Origin: Impatiens glandulifera
Lineage: Eukaryota > Streptophyta > Magnoliopsida > Ericales > Balsaminaceae
Length of the DNA stretch: 64,000 nt
Assembly: GCF_907164915.1 (NCBI RefSeq)
Contig: NC_061870.1
Coordinates: 7,401,714-7,465,713 of the forward strand
Direction of reading: 5' to 3'
In this document: in pieces, positions 52,971 through 64,000 of the stretch
Layout: each line of letters opens with the position of its first letter
Position numbering within the stretch: the stretch's first letter is position 1
Translations under genes and position numbers: made by a program
Notes under the pieces: generated by a model
Databases searched by the model: none
What the model was told of the DNA's origin: nothing
Seen by the model: the letters and a program-made list of their open reading frames with translations, nothing else

Positions 52971-54430
52971 TAGTTTGTTTTGTAGTATCGGTCGTGGCTC
53001 GAAGCTTTTTAAGGGAATATTTTAATAGAATCATTGTTTCCCTTTATTTTCAAAATGTCCTTTACAGCTATTTTGAAATCCATAGGTTTCTAACTTTATT
53101 CATGGACAAATGACTCATGTTTTTGGATAAAGAAACAATTTTTATTTCTCCAGTTCCTATCCTTGTTTATCTCTTTTGTTTCGAGATCGGAATGAACCTC
53201 AATTCTTTGGAATGACTCATGATGTTTTCGGATTCGAAACGTATTCATGGTTAGGCTTTGAATATCTTTTCCATCCTTTGTGATGATTTTTCTTTCAATC
53301 AAGGAAAATATTTATTTTTTCCCAACTTTCGAGATATTGGCTATAAATTCTATCTCGTGTACAAACAATTATCCATGATCATAAGTCTCGAGAAAGGTGG
53401 TCAACTCTTGACCTTTGGATAAAATAGTGCAACATTGTATTGGTTGATCGACCCTTAACAACATTTCTTTAAAGTTCTACTCATCGCAAAAATATTTGGG
53501 AGAGGCTTTCGACATTCTGTTTTGAGTTTTCATATGCCATTTTCTCATTCTTTTTTGTTGGCTAGCGAGTGTATCTTATAGAATCGGTATATCCAATCCT
53601 TTTCCATAGCAATCAAGATTTAGATCTTGGGTAGGCCACGAATGGTGATTTCAATCCTCAACCACGTGAGCCTTTTCTTTTTTGTTTTCGGGGTGTATCT
53701 GTTATAATCGAAACATTTTGCTCTTCCTGAAACAATTAAGATTAGAGTCTGAGTGAGAACGAATGGTGATTTTAATACCTCAACCAACATAGGAACATTT
53801 TTCGATATTTTTAGAGATTTTCGAAGTTTTATTCCAGTTCTCTTTTTGACATTTTTATTTTTGTTCTTACTAAAGATGAGTTTCAAACCTCTCATCCTTT
53901 AACAAAAGTATCAATGATGTGTCATTTCCCAATTGTGAGGTTTATTCCGGTTCTTTTTCTTCAAAACCTTTGATGGGGATTGCACTTAGGATAATCATCT
54001 ACAAATGAAAAAGTACTTATGATCGATATCTCTTGCATCAGTTTTATTGTGAAATCCACGTTTTGGTTTTGAGAATATCACTCAAAAGGAAGCGATGCTC
54101 TTGACTTTTCCCTACTTGTTTCCTAAAATCCGAAACATCGGTTCTAGGATGAGATCGGTGTTTTCTTCCTTTCTCAAAAGATTCCATTCTCTTGAGGAAG
54201 GAACTAGGAGTTCTATTTATATATTTGAGACCTAGCCCACAAACATGCAGGTTGCTACATATCTTATCGGTTTATTTTTCTACAAGAGAAGAATCAGGTC
54301 TCCATAGTTCGGACCTTGAGTCCTTTGTCCATGTTACAAGTTATACAAAACTTGGGATGGTATTCTGTTACGATAAGCTTCTTTTGAGGTCGATTTTTAA
54401 ATCATTCTACGATTTTTGATATTATACAAA
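52971..54430. other. Gypsy element 3' region without recognised coding
   Basis: Words such as TCTTGGGTAGGCCACGAATGGTGATTT recur with changes at 53615 and 53745, suggesting a decayed duplication. No domain was recognised. Confidence 0.4.
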
Positions 54431-55610
54431 ATATTTTTTAAGGGCATCAAAATTGCTTGACAAAATAAAATCTTCACTTTCTAGATCAAATAGGCAAACA
54501 ACTCCTCTAGAGAGGATTTTCTTAAGTAGGAAGGGTCCTTCCCATTGACGTCGAAACTTTCCCCTAGGATCTAGGAATTCTCGGATTTGTTTCAAAACTA
54601 GATCACATTATTTGAGGTTTCTAGGTTTTACCTTTCTATTGAAGGTGTTTAATATTCTTTCTTGATAGGCTTGGATTTTGCACAAAGTATTTAACCTCTT
54701 ATCCTCCATTAATTCTAGTTGGTCATATTGAGATTTGATCCAGTCTTCTTTTATGACTTAACTCTCTAAGAGTATTCTTAGAGTTAGAATCTCGATTTCG
54801 ATGGGTTGTCGACATCCATGTCATAGACCAGAGAATAAGGAGTTTTGTTTATCGATGTTCGAGAGGTTGTATGATATCCCCATAAGAAATATGATATCCC
54901 CTTATACGTACTGGTCATATTTTTGATGATCCTAATTACGTTTTTATTTTCCATTTAGACCATACCATTGATTTGGGGTCTATAGGGAGATGATTTTTAT
55001 ATACTTGATCTTGAATTTGTCGAGCAATTGCAACACTTTTCTTTTGAAGTGTCGACCATTGTTTGAAATCAGGGCGTGAGGAACACCATATCTAGCGATG
55101 ATGCTACTTCGGATGTACTTTTCCACTTCAGATGAGTTCAAGACTTAGTAAGAGGTTGTTTTAACCCATATGGTTAAGTAGTCTATAGAAACGAGTATGA
55201 ACTCGTGTCCATTCGATGCGTAGGGATAGATGTTCCCGATTATGTCGATGCCCCATGCAGAAAAGGTCTAGGGGTCTCATGTTGTATATGAGCAAGGCCG
55301 GTGCATGCTTCAGGCTAGCATAGATTTGTCACCGATGACAGTTTCTTACATAACTCACATATTCTTGTTCGAGGTTTTGTGAATAAAATCCTAGACGAAT
55401 TATTTTCTTGGATAAAGCCATTCCATTCATGTGTGGGTCACATGTCCTTACATGCACTTCTTCCATGATTCTCTAGGAGTCAGGATTGCCTATGCATATC
55501 ATGTTATAACTATTGAAAGATCGACGGTAAAGTCTATTGGCAATCCAAGCGTATTTGATGAAATACTACGCAACCCCCATCTTTTCTTAACTCGTAAATG
55601 AGTAGGGTAT
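54430..55610 (-). pseudogene. Gypsy integrase remnant
   Basis: This reads, with interruptions, MEEVHVRTCDPHMNGMALSK, KIIRLGFYSQNLEQEYVSYV, RNCHR then a stop then QIYASLKHAP. These are the HHCC zinc region and linker of Tat/Ogre integrases. The core continues with WGIDIIGNIYPYASNGHEFI and LVSIDYLTIWVKTTSY, keeping the first catalytic Asp. The second appears as SNNGRHF, with Asn where the family has Asp in DNG. The C-terminal part ends near 54440 (KILSRG, FDLESEDF). No single frame is long. Confidence 0.75.
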
Positions 55611-55689
55611 TCTCTATACTCATTTTACTTATATAAAGTATCATATTAAGGTTTAGTAGCATTCTCACATGAAGTGACTTCCCCGATTC

Positions 55690-56120
55690 AAAAGTAGGTT
55701 ATTGCATTTGTCGGATTTTCATTAGTTTGACTTTAATTTTGTCGAGAATTTGAGTCATGACTACTGAAGTAGCTAGAGCATCCGCAAAGCAATTTTATCT
55801 TATTGGAGCATAAACAAATGATAATTGATCGAGTTTTCTCATGATTTAGGTCAAGTGGTCGTGGTAGGGTTTCAAGTTTTACCCTTTTAGTTGTCACGTG
55901 CCATTGGCTTGGGATATAACCAAGTTAGAGTCTTTAACGACATCTAGTTTTGTTGCCCCTTTTTCATATGCAAACTTGAGATTCGAGAGACATGCCTCAT
56001 TATTGGTGACAGAATATTCAAGTTTTATGGATATTGGGTTATATGTCCCTTTTTAATCAACTAACAAAATCCCAATTTCTTAACCCCGTTTTCTGGTGGC
56101 TGCGTCAAATATCAGATTCC
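55690..56120 (-). pseudogene. Gypsy second RNase H (archaeal-type) remnant
   Basis: The minus strand reads WNLIFDAATRKRG, GILLVD, PISIKLEYSVTNNEACLSNL and KFAYEKGATKLDVVKDSNLV, followed by FADALAT. These match the extra RNase H that Tat and Ogre elements carry between the RT-linked RNase H and integrase. FDxA, TNNEA and DS are the usual catalytic blocks. Several stops are present. Confidence 0.65.
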
Positions 56121-56263
56121 ATGTGTCTAAAGTTCTACTCATAATTCTCTTGTTGGAAAACTTGAGTTCGTCTTCTTAGACAACATTGATGAGTTGGTCA
56201 GCAATGAAGTCTACAATAATGCTTCTTTTGACAAACTTCTATACCGTATAGGATATGTCATAT

Positions 56264-57715
56264 TCAGATAACATCATCATACACTTGTCTAGCCTTGGTG
56301 ATAGAAGAGTTCGTTGGAACAAGAAATGGATCAAGTCCAGTCTTGATACCAACTTGATGGGGGTGGGCTTGCATGTAGTGTCTCAACCTTTTGGTGACCC
56401 ATGCTAAGGCCCAACAGATTTTCTCAGTTGGAGTGAAATTAAGTTCATTGTCCGTCATCCATTTACTTATGTAGTACACAACCATTTCAAGTTTATCCTC
56501 GTTTTCTTGAGCCAATAGGCTTCCTATGATTATGTCTGTTACGATAGGATATAAAATGAGAGGAATGTTGGTTCAAGGCAACATGAGTAATGGAGGGGAT
56601 TATAAGTAATCCTTGATTCTGTGAAAGGATAATTACAATCTTCATCCCATACGAATTTTTTATCTCACTTTAGTAGTTTAAAAAGCGAATCGCATGTCAT
56701 AATAAGGTTATTGATGAATTGGTTAATGAATTAGATTTTACCAAAAAATATGTGGATCTCTCTTTTGTTTCGAGAAATCAATATATTCGTGATTGCTTCA
56801 ATTTTAGAGGGATCGATTTCGATTCCCTTATGTGTGGTTGAGAAGCATAGCATTTTACCCGTTGTGACTCCGATGGTGTATTTCTTCGGGTTGAGTCATA
56901 TATGATATTTCCTAATTCATTATAGGAATTTTTCGGTGTAGGACATTTCCTTCTCATTCCTTTGATTTGACAAGCATGTCGTCGATATATACTTTCACAT
57001 CTTTGTGAATCATATCGTGAATGATCATAGTTGTTTCCCTTTGATAAGTGGTTCCCGCCTTCTTAAGACTGAAAGACACGACCCTATAACAGAAAGTTCC
57101 TACTTCTGTTATAAATGTGGTCTTTTCCCTATTTTGCGAGGCGACCAGGATTTGATATATCTTGAGAATTCGTCCATGAATGATAACATTTCATGATCGG
57201 CGGCCTGATCGACTAGTATGTCGATGTGTAGTAGAATGAAATGTTCTTTAGGGTTTGCCTTGTTTAGAACCCAATAATCTATACATACGTAATCTTCCGT
57301 CATTCTTCAGGGCTGGTACTACATTGGCAATCTATGTAGAATATTCGAGTTGATTTCAGACTTCTTTTCGGATTTTATTCACGACTTCTTCTTTCATTTG
57401 TCTGAACATTTTCTTCACAGGCTTAGCGTTAGGATATAGATGAATATGATGTCGTGTGATCTTTAGATCAATGTCTGTCATGTCCTTGTATGACCAGGTG
57501 AAGATATCTTCGTTTGATTTTAGTAGCTCAACAATCTCTATACGTTCTTGATTGTTTAAACTTTGGCCAATCAGTACGATCTGAGGATCGTCGGTTGTGT
57601 TAAAATTGATTTCGATTTTCATTTCCGTAGTGGAGACAATCTTATCCTCGGTTTTTAAGATGTGTTTGCTTCCAAAATTCAAGTTATAGTCAAAGGAAAT
57701 ATCGTTTTTACTCAA
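56264..57715 (-). pseudogene. Gypsy reverse transcriptase and RNase H remnant
   Basis: The RT N-terminus is an open block at 57715-57356 with SNEDIFTWSYKDMTDIDLKI and HLYPNAKPVKKMFRQM. The palm continues at 57303-57109 with VCIDYWVLNKANPKEHFILL and LSFMDEFSRY. The catalytic motif reads VYIDDMLVKS near 56975, with YIDD intact. RNase H is open at 56515-56264 (YYISKWMTDNELNFTPTEKI, RLRHYMQAH). The order and the FTWSYKDM and LNKANPK words fit the Tat/Ogre branch. Frame changes separate the blocks. Confidence 0.85.
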
Positions 57716-58451
57716 AGATTTGGAATCTATTTATTGTATTACATCGAGGGATTTATTACAGGTAAGAGAAGATGATCCAACAAGATAATTATTTTTAGGT
57801 TTCTTACAATGTATAATATTTAACATTTATCTATAAATGAGAGGGAAAAGAGTTATACTTTCTTCGATCACGGTATTGATGGATGAACTGGAGTCGTTTC
57901 TTGAGAACCAAGATAGCTAGATTCTTGAGTTGGAGCAACTTTCCGGTGAATCCGAGCCAAGTTTTAGAGGTCGTCACTCCAATAATCCATTCATTCCCTA
58001 TTCATATAAATAGAAGGGTTATGATTATAAGGGCAATCTGAAAAGATTTGGAGACCTAGAAAACGTCTTTATAAATTAGGGTTGGTAAAGGGTTTAGGAA
58101 AGTCAAAGCACATGGTGCTTCGTCCCTCACAGATGAACTGTCTATTCAAGGTTGTTGCAACAATTATTTGTCATTTGGATATCTTGTCGTCTAGATTTCT
58201 TCGAATCCTATAGGGATGTATTCTAAACGGTGTCGATCCATGTTACAACATGGTTGCAGGAATGATGTCATGACTTTGGCATTGGGGCCAAAGCCCAAGC
58301 TATAGAAATATCTCATTTGGCACATCATTCGGATTGAGGAGAGGCTAAATATACTAAAGTCAGGGTGTTTGGATGAGTCTTTACCTTCTAATAGGATTGG
58401 ACATATCTCGAACTCGATTAGTTCAACCTCAAGAGTGTCAATATGGGTAGA

Positions 58452-58787
58452 CTATATGACTACTATGGTATCAATTACGCCGTTGACTATGATGAGTTGG
58501 TCATTGGCGATGAACTTAAGCTTTTGGTGTGGGGTACAGGCTATAGCCTTGGCTTGATGAAGCCATAGTCTTCCTAAGATGAAGTTATAGGAAGGTTGCC
58601 TGTTGATGACACAAAAGTCGACTTGAAAAGGGATGCCAGCTACTTGGATGATGAACTTGAAGAGACCCATTATCTTGCGGCGAGAGTTGTCAAAACCTAT
58701 GACACATAGGTCGGATAGTATGATCTTGTCTCGGGACACTCTTATCTTCTCAAGAGTCCTCCAAGGACATATATTAAGAGTGATCAA
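58452..58787 (-). pseudogene. Gypsy aspartic protease remnant
   Basis: An open block reads LNICPWRTLEKI, VIGFDNSRRKIMGLFKFIIQ, FQVDFCVINRQPSYNFILGR, LWLHQAKAIACTPHQKLKFI. This is the usual gypsy protease core (FDGSR...G, YN.LLGRPWIH, LHQKLKF). The active-site Asp-Gly region just before LNIC is disrupted and reads DRQLIT, so the enzyme would be dead. Confidence 0.82.
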
Positions 58788-59499
58788 TTGTCTATCAAGA
58801 CTATTGAAATGATTTTTTCCTCCATTTACACAAAAATGTACAAAGCTTTGTCATGATTTGTTTCGGCTTCTGAAGATCCTTATCTTCTATGTCAATCATA
58901 TTGTGTTACGAGATAGTGGATATGATCCCTAATAGTTCTTTAAGGATAGTGTTGGCCAAGACGTTAGTCTTGCTTAACTCATTGAGGACTACTTTCTAGT
59001 GCACGATAGAGTACATCAGGATTTCCCAGATGGAAATGATAGCATGTGTCCTTTTTAGTTGATAGAGGATATTGTCTCATGGGTTAAGAACTCTGGGCTC
59101 ATCCTCCCTTCGGGTTCGAAAAGGAAGTTGGGAGGTGGATGGCACATTGGCTAGTATAGTTTCATGAAACTGGGTTTAAAATTCATTCCACCACGTGTTA
59201 CTGCGATATCAATCGGGGCATTGATGTGGGCAGTCGTGTTTGACTTCCACCATTCGGACGTCTCACTAGAATAGGCTTTGGACATCTCTTTGGGTCAGGG
59301 ATCGATCATGTTGATATTTGGTTTAGTATTATGGATCAGGTCAGTAACACATTGTAGTCAAAATATGTTTTCTTTGTGGTAAGTATATTGACTTTATAAT
59401 TCGGTAGCAGATTCTTTGCTATTTCTGGTTTGGTGATCACGTTTTGATCAATCAAGTCCTGGAATAGGTTCTTGAGGTAACATCAATTGTTAGTATTGT

Positions 59500-60811
59500 G
59501 ACTCTTTTCTTGGTCATAGTCACACCAAGTGTTCTCAAACTTTACCAAGAAAGATCTATATGTTCTTGAGGAAACTGGTTTGACGAAATTCTTTTCATGG
59601 AGAATTTTCATCACTTGACTTAAAGACATCCTTAGGTCGTCAAAGACTTTAGGGAGTTTAGGTGCCTTTGGAGGTGTTCCCTTAGTAGGAGTAGTTGTAT
59701 CTACTTAGGGTTGTGGATACTTACTTGTGCTCGCCTTTTGATGCGATTTCTCCTTCTGGGCAGCAGTTAACTGGAGTACTTGTGTCTTTTCCTTTCTCAG
59801 GAAATGACTTGAAAGTGGGGTAGCCTTGACTGCTTTTTCCTCTCTTCCTTCCTTCTCGATAGCCTCCTCGAGGTTAATGCTATTTTTTAGAAATTTATTC
59901 ATTATTTGGAATTTTTTTACGGTGAATCCACCATAATATTATCTGTTAATATTTTCTAAGATCATGTCGATTTGACGTTGTTCGTTCGGGAGGTAATCAA
60001 TTTTCTCGGCAACAACTTTCCATCATTCAATAAACATGGAGAATTTCTCATTCTCCCTTGTTTGATCTTCTTCAACCTATTTTTTGGTCGTTCATGGTTG
60101 AGATGTATTTAGAAACGTTCTATGAATGTTGTAGCCAGTTCTTCTATGTTTTTAGATACACAATCTTTTGTTGGTGATACCAGCACAAAGCAGCATTGTC
60201 AATATATTAGGGAAATAGGTGGAGAACAATTGGTTTTCCAAGTCGCAATGGGGTCATTGCAGAAGCGTACATTTTGAAAAAGATAGAGGGATCTCTTTTT
60301 CCTATGTACTTAGAGAGAGATAGATGTTTGATACATATTAGAATAACTACTCGTTCGACAACTTTTATAGCGTCCTTCCAGTCATGGTGTTCTTCAATGC
60401 TTTTACTCTAACTATCTTTCATAGTTGGGTTTTCATCTATTCATATTCTGTTAGAGGTGGTTGGTTAGCCGTAGGAATTTGTTTTTCCTGTGAACCTAGG
60501 GGATTGATTACTTCCTCACGTTGTACATGTATAAGTTGGTCTAAATCCTTTTCCAAGTCTTCGTAGAGAGAGACTTCTTCTTGAGCCTTTTGATTTGTAG
60601 GACGAAAGTTAATGGGAGTGAACATAACCGGAATTTCCCAGTTAGGAAAACGAGGAGAATGAGGGATATTCTAGGATGTAGAGGGAATTTGCTGATTAGC
60701 TAAAGAAGTTGTGATCAATGTGAGTTAGTCTATTACATGTTGCAAACTTTCCTTCATTTCTCTAAATTCGGCCACTAAGACTGATGCAGGTACTAATGGT
60801 TCTTTGGTCAT
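59500..60811 (-). pseudogene. Gypsy gag remnant
   Basis: An ATG at 60811 (MTKEPLVPASVLVAEFREMK) starts a short frame. It continues through 60625-60437 (EEVSLYEDLEKDLDQL, GSQEKQIPTANQPP). Further pieces (AALCWYHQQK near 60190) resemble the capsid region, and a Lys/Glu-rich tail lies at 59902-59705. No zinc knuckle was seen. The assignment rests mostly on position before protease. Confidence 0.5.
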
Positions 60812-61389
60812 CTAGTGGCGTATAAAACGTCTGGTTTTTGGATCTCTCTTTCTTGGGGCCGTGTCATCTTGTCGCAGTTGTGGACTGTTGTGAAGAGAAA
60901 GAGGTGAGGGTTTGCAGATGTAACAAAGTACAAATACAATGCATATGCATATATAATGAATCCTAGTTAATGATCATCTATTTTTGTATTTCAATTAAAC
61001 AAATATAGAGTTGTATGTAAACATACTCGCGAAGTTTGTTACATACATTACTCACTTGTTAATATTTTAGATAGAGACTCGAAAAAGGAAAAAGTGCATG
61101 ACAGAGATCATGGGCTTTAAGTCTAGCCGTAGCCTGTTCCGACACTAGCATCCTCTTCCACTTCGTTTTCCGAACCTCCTCGTACTATTTCATAATGTGA
61201 TTCAGGTATTTCGTTCTCTTTGACATGATATTAATTTGAAAGACGTCGTGCCATTTTTTTAGATATCCTTGATATGCCATATAGTCGATGAGATTATCCA
61301 TAGCGAAGGAAGCTTCGATAAAGATGTAGCTGAAATGATTGAACAAGTTATGGGTGTAGTAGTAAGTGACCCATTACGGACCCATAAGA

Positions 61390-62617
61390 ATGATTAGCGG
61401 TTTGTCGTCCATCATGAAAGTCATTTTCTTGATGGGATACCATGGAAAAATGTCATAGATTTCATCATTGCTATGTACTGGAGGTCTAGGCAAGGCTTCC
61501 TTCATTCTCCGATATTAGATAGAAGGAGACGTGATGCTATAAGGAAGAACTGACGGTAAGCGCTTGAGCTATTCAAGAATTCATATGTAGAGGATTAAGG
61601 GGGGGCCTCTTTTACTCATGGTAGAAGACATACATGAGTTGTTTAGGCCTATTAGCATTTCTAATACAATAACAAAACATGGATCTTTATTGCCTCTTCA
61701 CATTTGGTGTCATACCTCAATGATTCTCGAGGAGGGTTTACCGTTTGATGGTATTAGAAATAAATGTGTCAATAGGATTGACATCGTTATCATGGATGAT
61801 CATAGTATCAAAGGAATCTCTCCATTTCGTATTTCCATTTTGGTCCAAGTCTGGAAATCGATGTACGTCCTTGTGAGGATGGTCTCAGATGTGACTTTGG
61901 AGTATCTGTAATCCTCTTGTAAGAGATTTTCGATGGGCATTGAATCTATAAACGACCTTAAATGTAAAACTTTTTTGTTTTGTCATAAGAATTGCCAACA
62001 ATTCTTCTATAGTTGGGCACATAGACCTTTCATCGAGGAAGTAAGCTCGTTTGACAAGGTTCAACCTTCATTGCATTTCCAACATGAAGGTGGATTTTAC
62101 TTTGAAATTTATGAACCTCATGATAGAAATGAGGCCATAAGATTTATAATTACATTCAATTGCGTGAAAGTTAACGATTCAGGGAACCATTGCGACATCC
62201 TTCAATATGGACATTGTTTGTGAGTGTAAATTCAAAATATATACAATATTTGTTTTGAAAGGAAGGAACATGCTAAAAATGCTCACTTAGACTATACATG
62301 AATACACATAATACATATATAGTATCCACATAAGGGGTTATAGTGACTAGGTCTTTTGGTTGTCTGGGCACGAAAAATAACTAGATTGGTTATAGTAACC
62401 ACATTTTTTTGTTCTAAGGGTAGATTGGGTAAGAGAGTTTCATTCATTGATAGTATAAGGGGTATACCCCTGCAATAAACTAGGGAATATCAACTCTATT
62501 GGGAATTTACCCCAACCTCCACAATGCATGTGTCCTATCGGATGACTCATCGCCAAAGGGTGGGTCGATCCCAGTTACCTAGTTTTTCATCTCGTAAAAT
62601 TACTCAGTTTATAACAA
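61390..62617 (-). pseudogene. ORF1-like region of the gypsy element, copy 1
   Basis: The minus strand reads IPLILWSSMITMSILLTHLF, LIPSNGKPSSRIIEVW and MLIGLNNSCMSSTMSKRG, with stops. It lies upstream of gag, where Ogre elements carry an extra ORF1 of unknown function. The same sequence recurs 1,228 bp further on (copy 2). The coding assignment is inferred from position and from the frames shared by the two copies. Confidence 0.45.
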
Positions 62618-63845
62618 GTTGTTTTTCCACATTGAAGTTCTTTTCATGTAGGTGTAGAAGTATCAATCCTAGTTGAAATTTCCATTATTTCATCATTGCT
62701 TTGTACAAGAGGTCCCGACATGACTTCCTTCATTCTTTGACACTAAAGGGAAGGGGACATGATGCCATCGGGAATTACTAACAGAAAACGTTTGAGTTTT
62801 TCGAAGAGATAGATGTAGAGAATTAAGGGTGAGACCCTTTTGCTCATGGTTGAAGATGTGCATGAGTTGTTCAGGACCATTAGTGTTTCCGCCAGAATAA
62901 CACTTGAGGGGTCTTTTTTTCCCTTCGCAAATAGTATGCCACCTCTAAGATTCTTAAGGAGGTTTACCACTTATATGTATTAGGAATAAATAAGATAGAA
63001 GGATCGTCATTGTTATCATAGATGATCCTAGAGTTAAAAGAATTTCTCCATTCTTTATTTCCATCTGCGTCCATATTTGGATGTCAATGTAAGGTTTTGC
63101 GATAATAGTATCAGATGTTACTTTAGAGTATCCATATTACTCTTGTAAGAGCTTCTTTAAGGACATTGATTCTACAAATGACTTCAAATGTAGAACATTC
63201 TTGTTGTCCGTCATGAGGATAGCTCAAAACTCTTCTATGACTGAGCACATTGACCTTTCACCCAAGAAGTAAGCCCATTTTACAATGTTCCACCTTCGTT
63301 GCATTTCCATCATGAAAGTGGAGTTTATTTCGAAGTTGACGAACCTCATGATGGGAATGTGACCATATGATCGATAGTTCCACTCATTTGCGTGAAAGTT
63401 ATTAATACTAGGAACAAGCTCAACATTCGTCAGAATGGACATTGTTTGAGATTAGAAATTCAAAATATTTATAAACATGCGTTCGTTTTGAAGAGAAGGA
63501 GCATGTTTTGAGATGCTCACTTAGTCTATACATGTATATACATAGTATATATATAGTAGTCACATAAAGGGTTGTAATGACATATTCATGGTTGTCTGGG
63601 CACGAAAAACAATCTGCTTGGCGATAGTAACCAATTTTTTTTGTTCTAAGGGGAATTATAAGAAAATTTCATTCACCAATAGTGGAGGGGGTAAAACCAC
63701 CTCCATAAACTAAGGAATATCTTCTCAATTGGGAATTTATCCCAACCACCACAATGCTTGCGTCTTATCGTATAACTCATCGCTAAATGGTGGGTCGATC
63801 CTGTGCATTCTAGTCTTTCCTCTCGCAACATCACTCAGTTTGTAA
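62618..63845 (-). pseudogene. ORF1-like region of the gypsy element, copy 2
   Basis: The frames 63442-63224 (MSILTNVELVPSINNFHANE, YGHIPIMRFVNFEI) and 62970-62743 (SSVILAETLMVLNNSCTSST, LILYIYLFEKLKRFL) correspond to frames in copy 1. Matching landmarks such as GGACATTGTTTG (62211 and 63439) and TTTTTTTGTTCTAAGGG give a period of about 1,230 bp. The duplicated block includes intron-like, non-coding sequence as well. Confidence 0.45.
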
Positions 63846-64000
63846 CAAGTTGTCATTCCTCGTTGACAATCTTTTCACATAAGTTTATAAGTACTGATCG
63901 TAGTTGTGTACTTTCTTGGAAGTAAGAAGATGGTGATGTACCATTCTAACCCTGTGAAATCTCCTCCGTAGTTTAGCACACATCTTGCGAACACGTGGCA

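Larger units (their letters stand above)
50640..64000 (-). mobile_element. Tat/Ogre-type Ty3/gypsy element, 5' end outside the window
   Basis: The minus-strand order is ORF1-like duplicates, gag, protease, RT, RNase H, a second (archaeal-type) RNase H, integrase, a tandem-repeat region and an LTR. RT before integrase defines gypsy. The second RNase H between the first and integrase defines the Tat/Ogre branch. A tandem-repeat 3' region is common in that branch. The coding region is heavily decayed by stops and frameshifts. The 5' LTR and primer site lie beyond position 64000. Confidence 0.8.

Noticed and set aside
61618..62223. Two plus-strand open frames of 96-97 codons
   Set aside because: They are antisense to ORF1-like frames that are shared with the duplicated unit on the minus strand. 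The plus frames are not conserved in the second copy.

Overview
This window is from a plant nuclear genome, almost certainly a eudicot, in a repeat-dominated, gene-poor region. The evidence is several layers of nested Ty1/copia and Ty3/gypsy LTR retrotransposons with plant-type initiator-Met tRNA primer sites, L1-type LINE pieces, CACTA- and Mutator-like DNA transposon pieces, and intron-containing fragments of plant genes. No intact host gene was found. Three ORFs inside the largest copia element resemble, from memory, a transposon-associated family seen in Lamiales such as Gesneriaceae. That placement is tentative.

Layout. At 0.5-5.5 kb, a possible small host gene is split by copia element 1 (644-5361, minus strand, TNT1/Tork-like). 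At 5.6-5.95 kb lie exon remnants of a TM9/nonaspanin gene. At 7.06-27.01 kb there is a four-level nest. A short CACTA-like DNA element (7060-7109 plus 26902-27010) is interrupted by copia element 2 (7110-26901, plus strand). The 3' LTR of element 2 is interrupted by a 15.2-kb SIRE-like copia element 3 (11425-26636, minus strand). The 5' LTR of element 3 is in turn interrupted by a related 2.1-kb solo LTR (23530-25658) that carries a palindromic minisatellite. All three copia elements keep recognisable 5-bp target duplications.

Element 3 is the most interesting object. It has gag, protease, reverse transcriptase and RNase H, but integrase has been deleted. Downstream of pol it carries three related genes (A, B and C) in sense orientation, each with its own TATA-like box. 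Next to its 3' LTR sits an LTR-like segment in inverted orientation, flanked by duplicated polypurine-tract sequence.

At 27-39 kb are degenerate minisatellites, a LINE 3' end, pieces of CACTA transposase genes with arrays of inverted subterminal repeats, a spliced-structure BRCT gene fragment of BARD1/BRCA1 type, two foldback units and a Mutator-like terminus. At 39.5-42.3 kb is a decayed L1-type LINE on the minus strand. At 42.6-45.4 kb the sequence is AT-rich with microsatellites. From 45.5 kb to the end, a large decayed Ty3/gypsy element of the Tat/Ogre type lies on the minus strand, with its 5' end beyond the window. It has ORF1-like duplicates, gag, protease, RT, RNase H, a second RNase H and integrase, then a 2.3-kb palindromic minisatellite. 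Beyond that, its LTR faces a second related LTR in inverted orientation, with another solo LTR (47804-49173) nested inside.

The strongest candidate for something undescribed is a pair of small hairpins around a GGGGTGACGTAGGA motif. It recurs in five LTRs of several related families in this window, and the stem bases covary.
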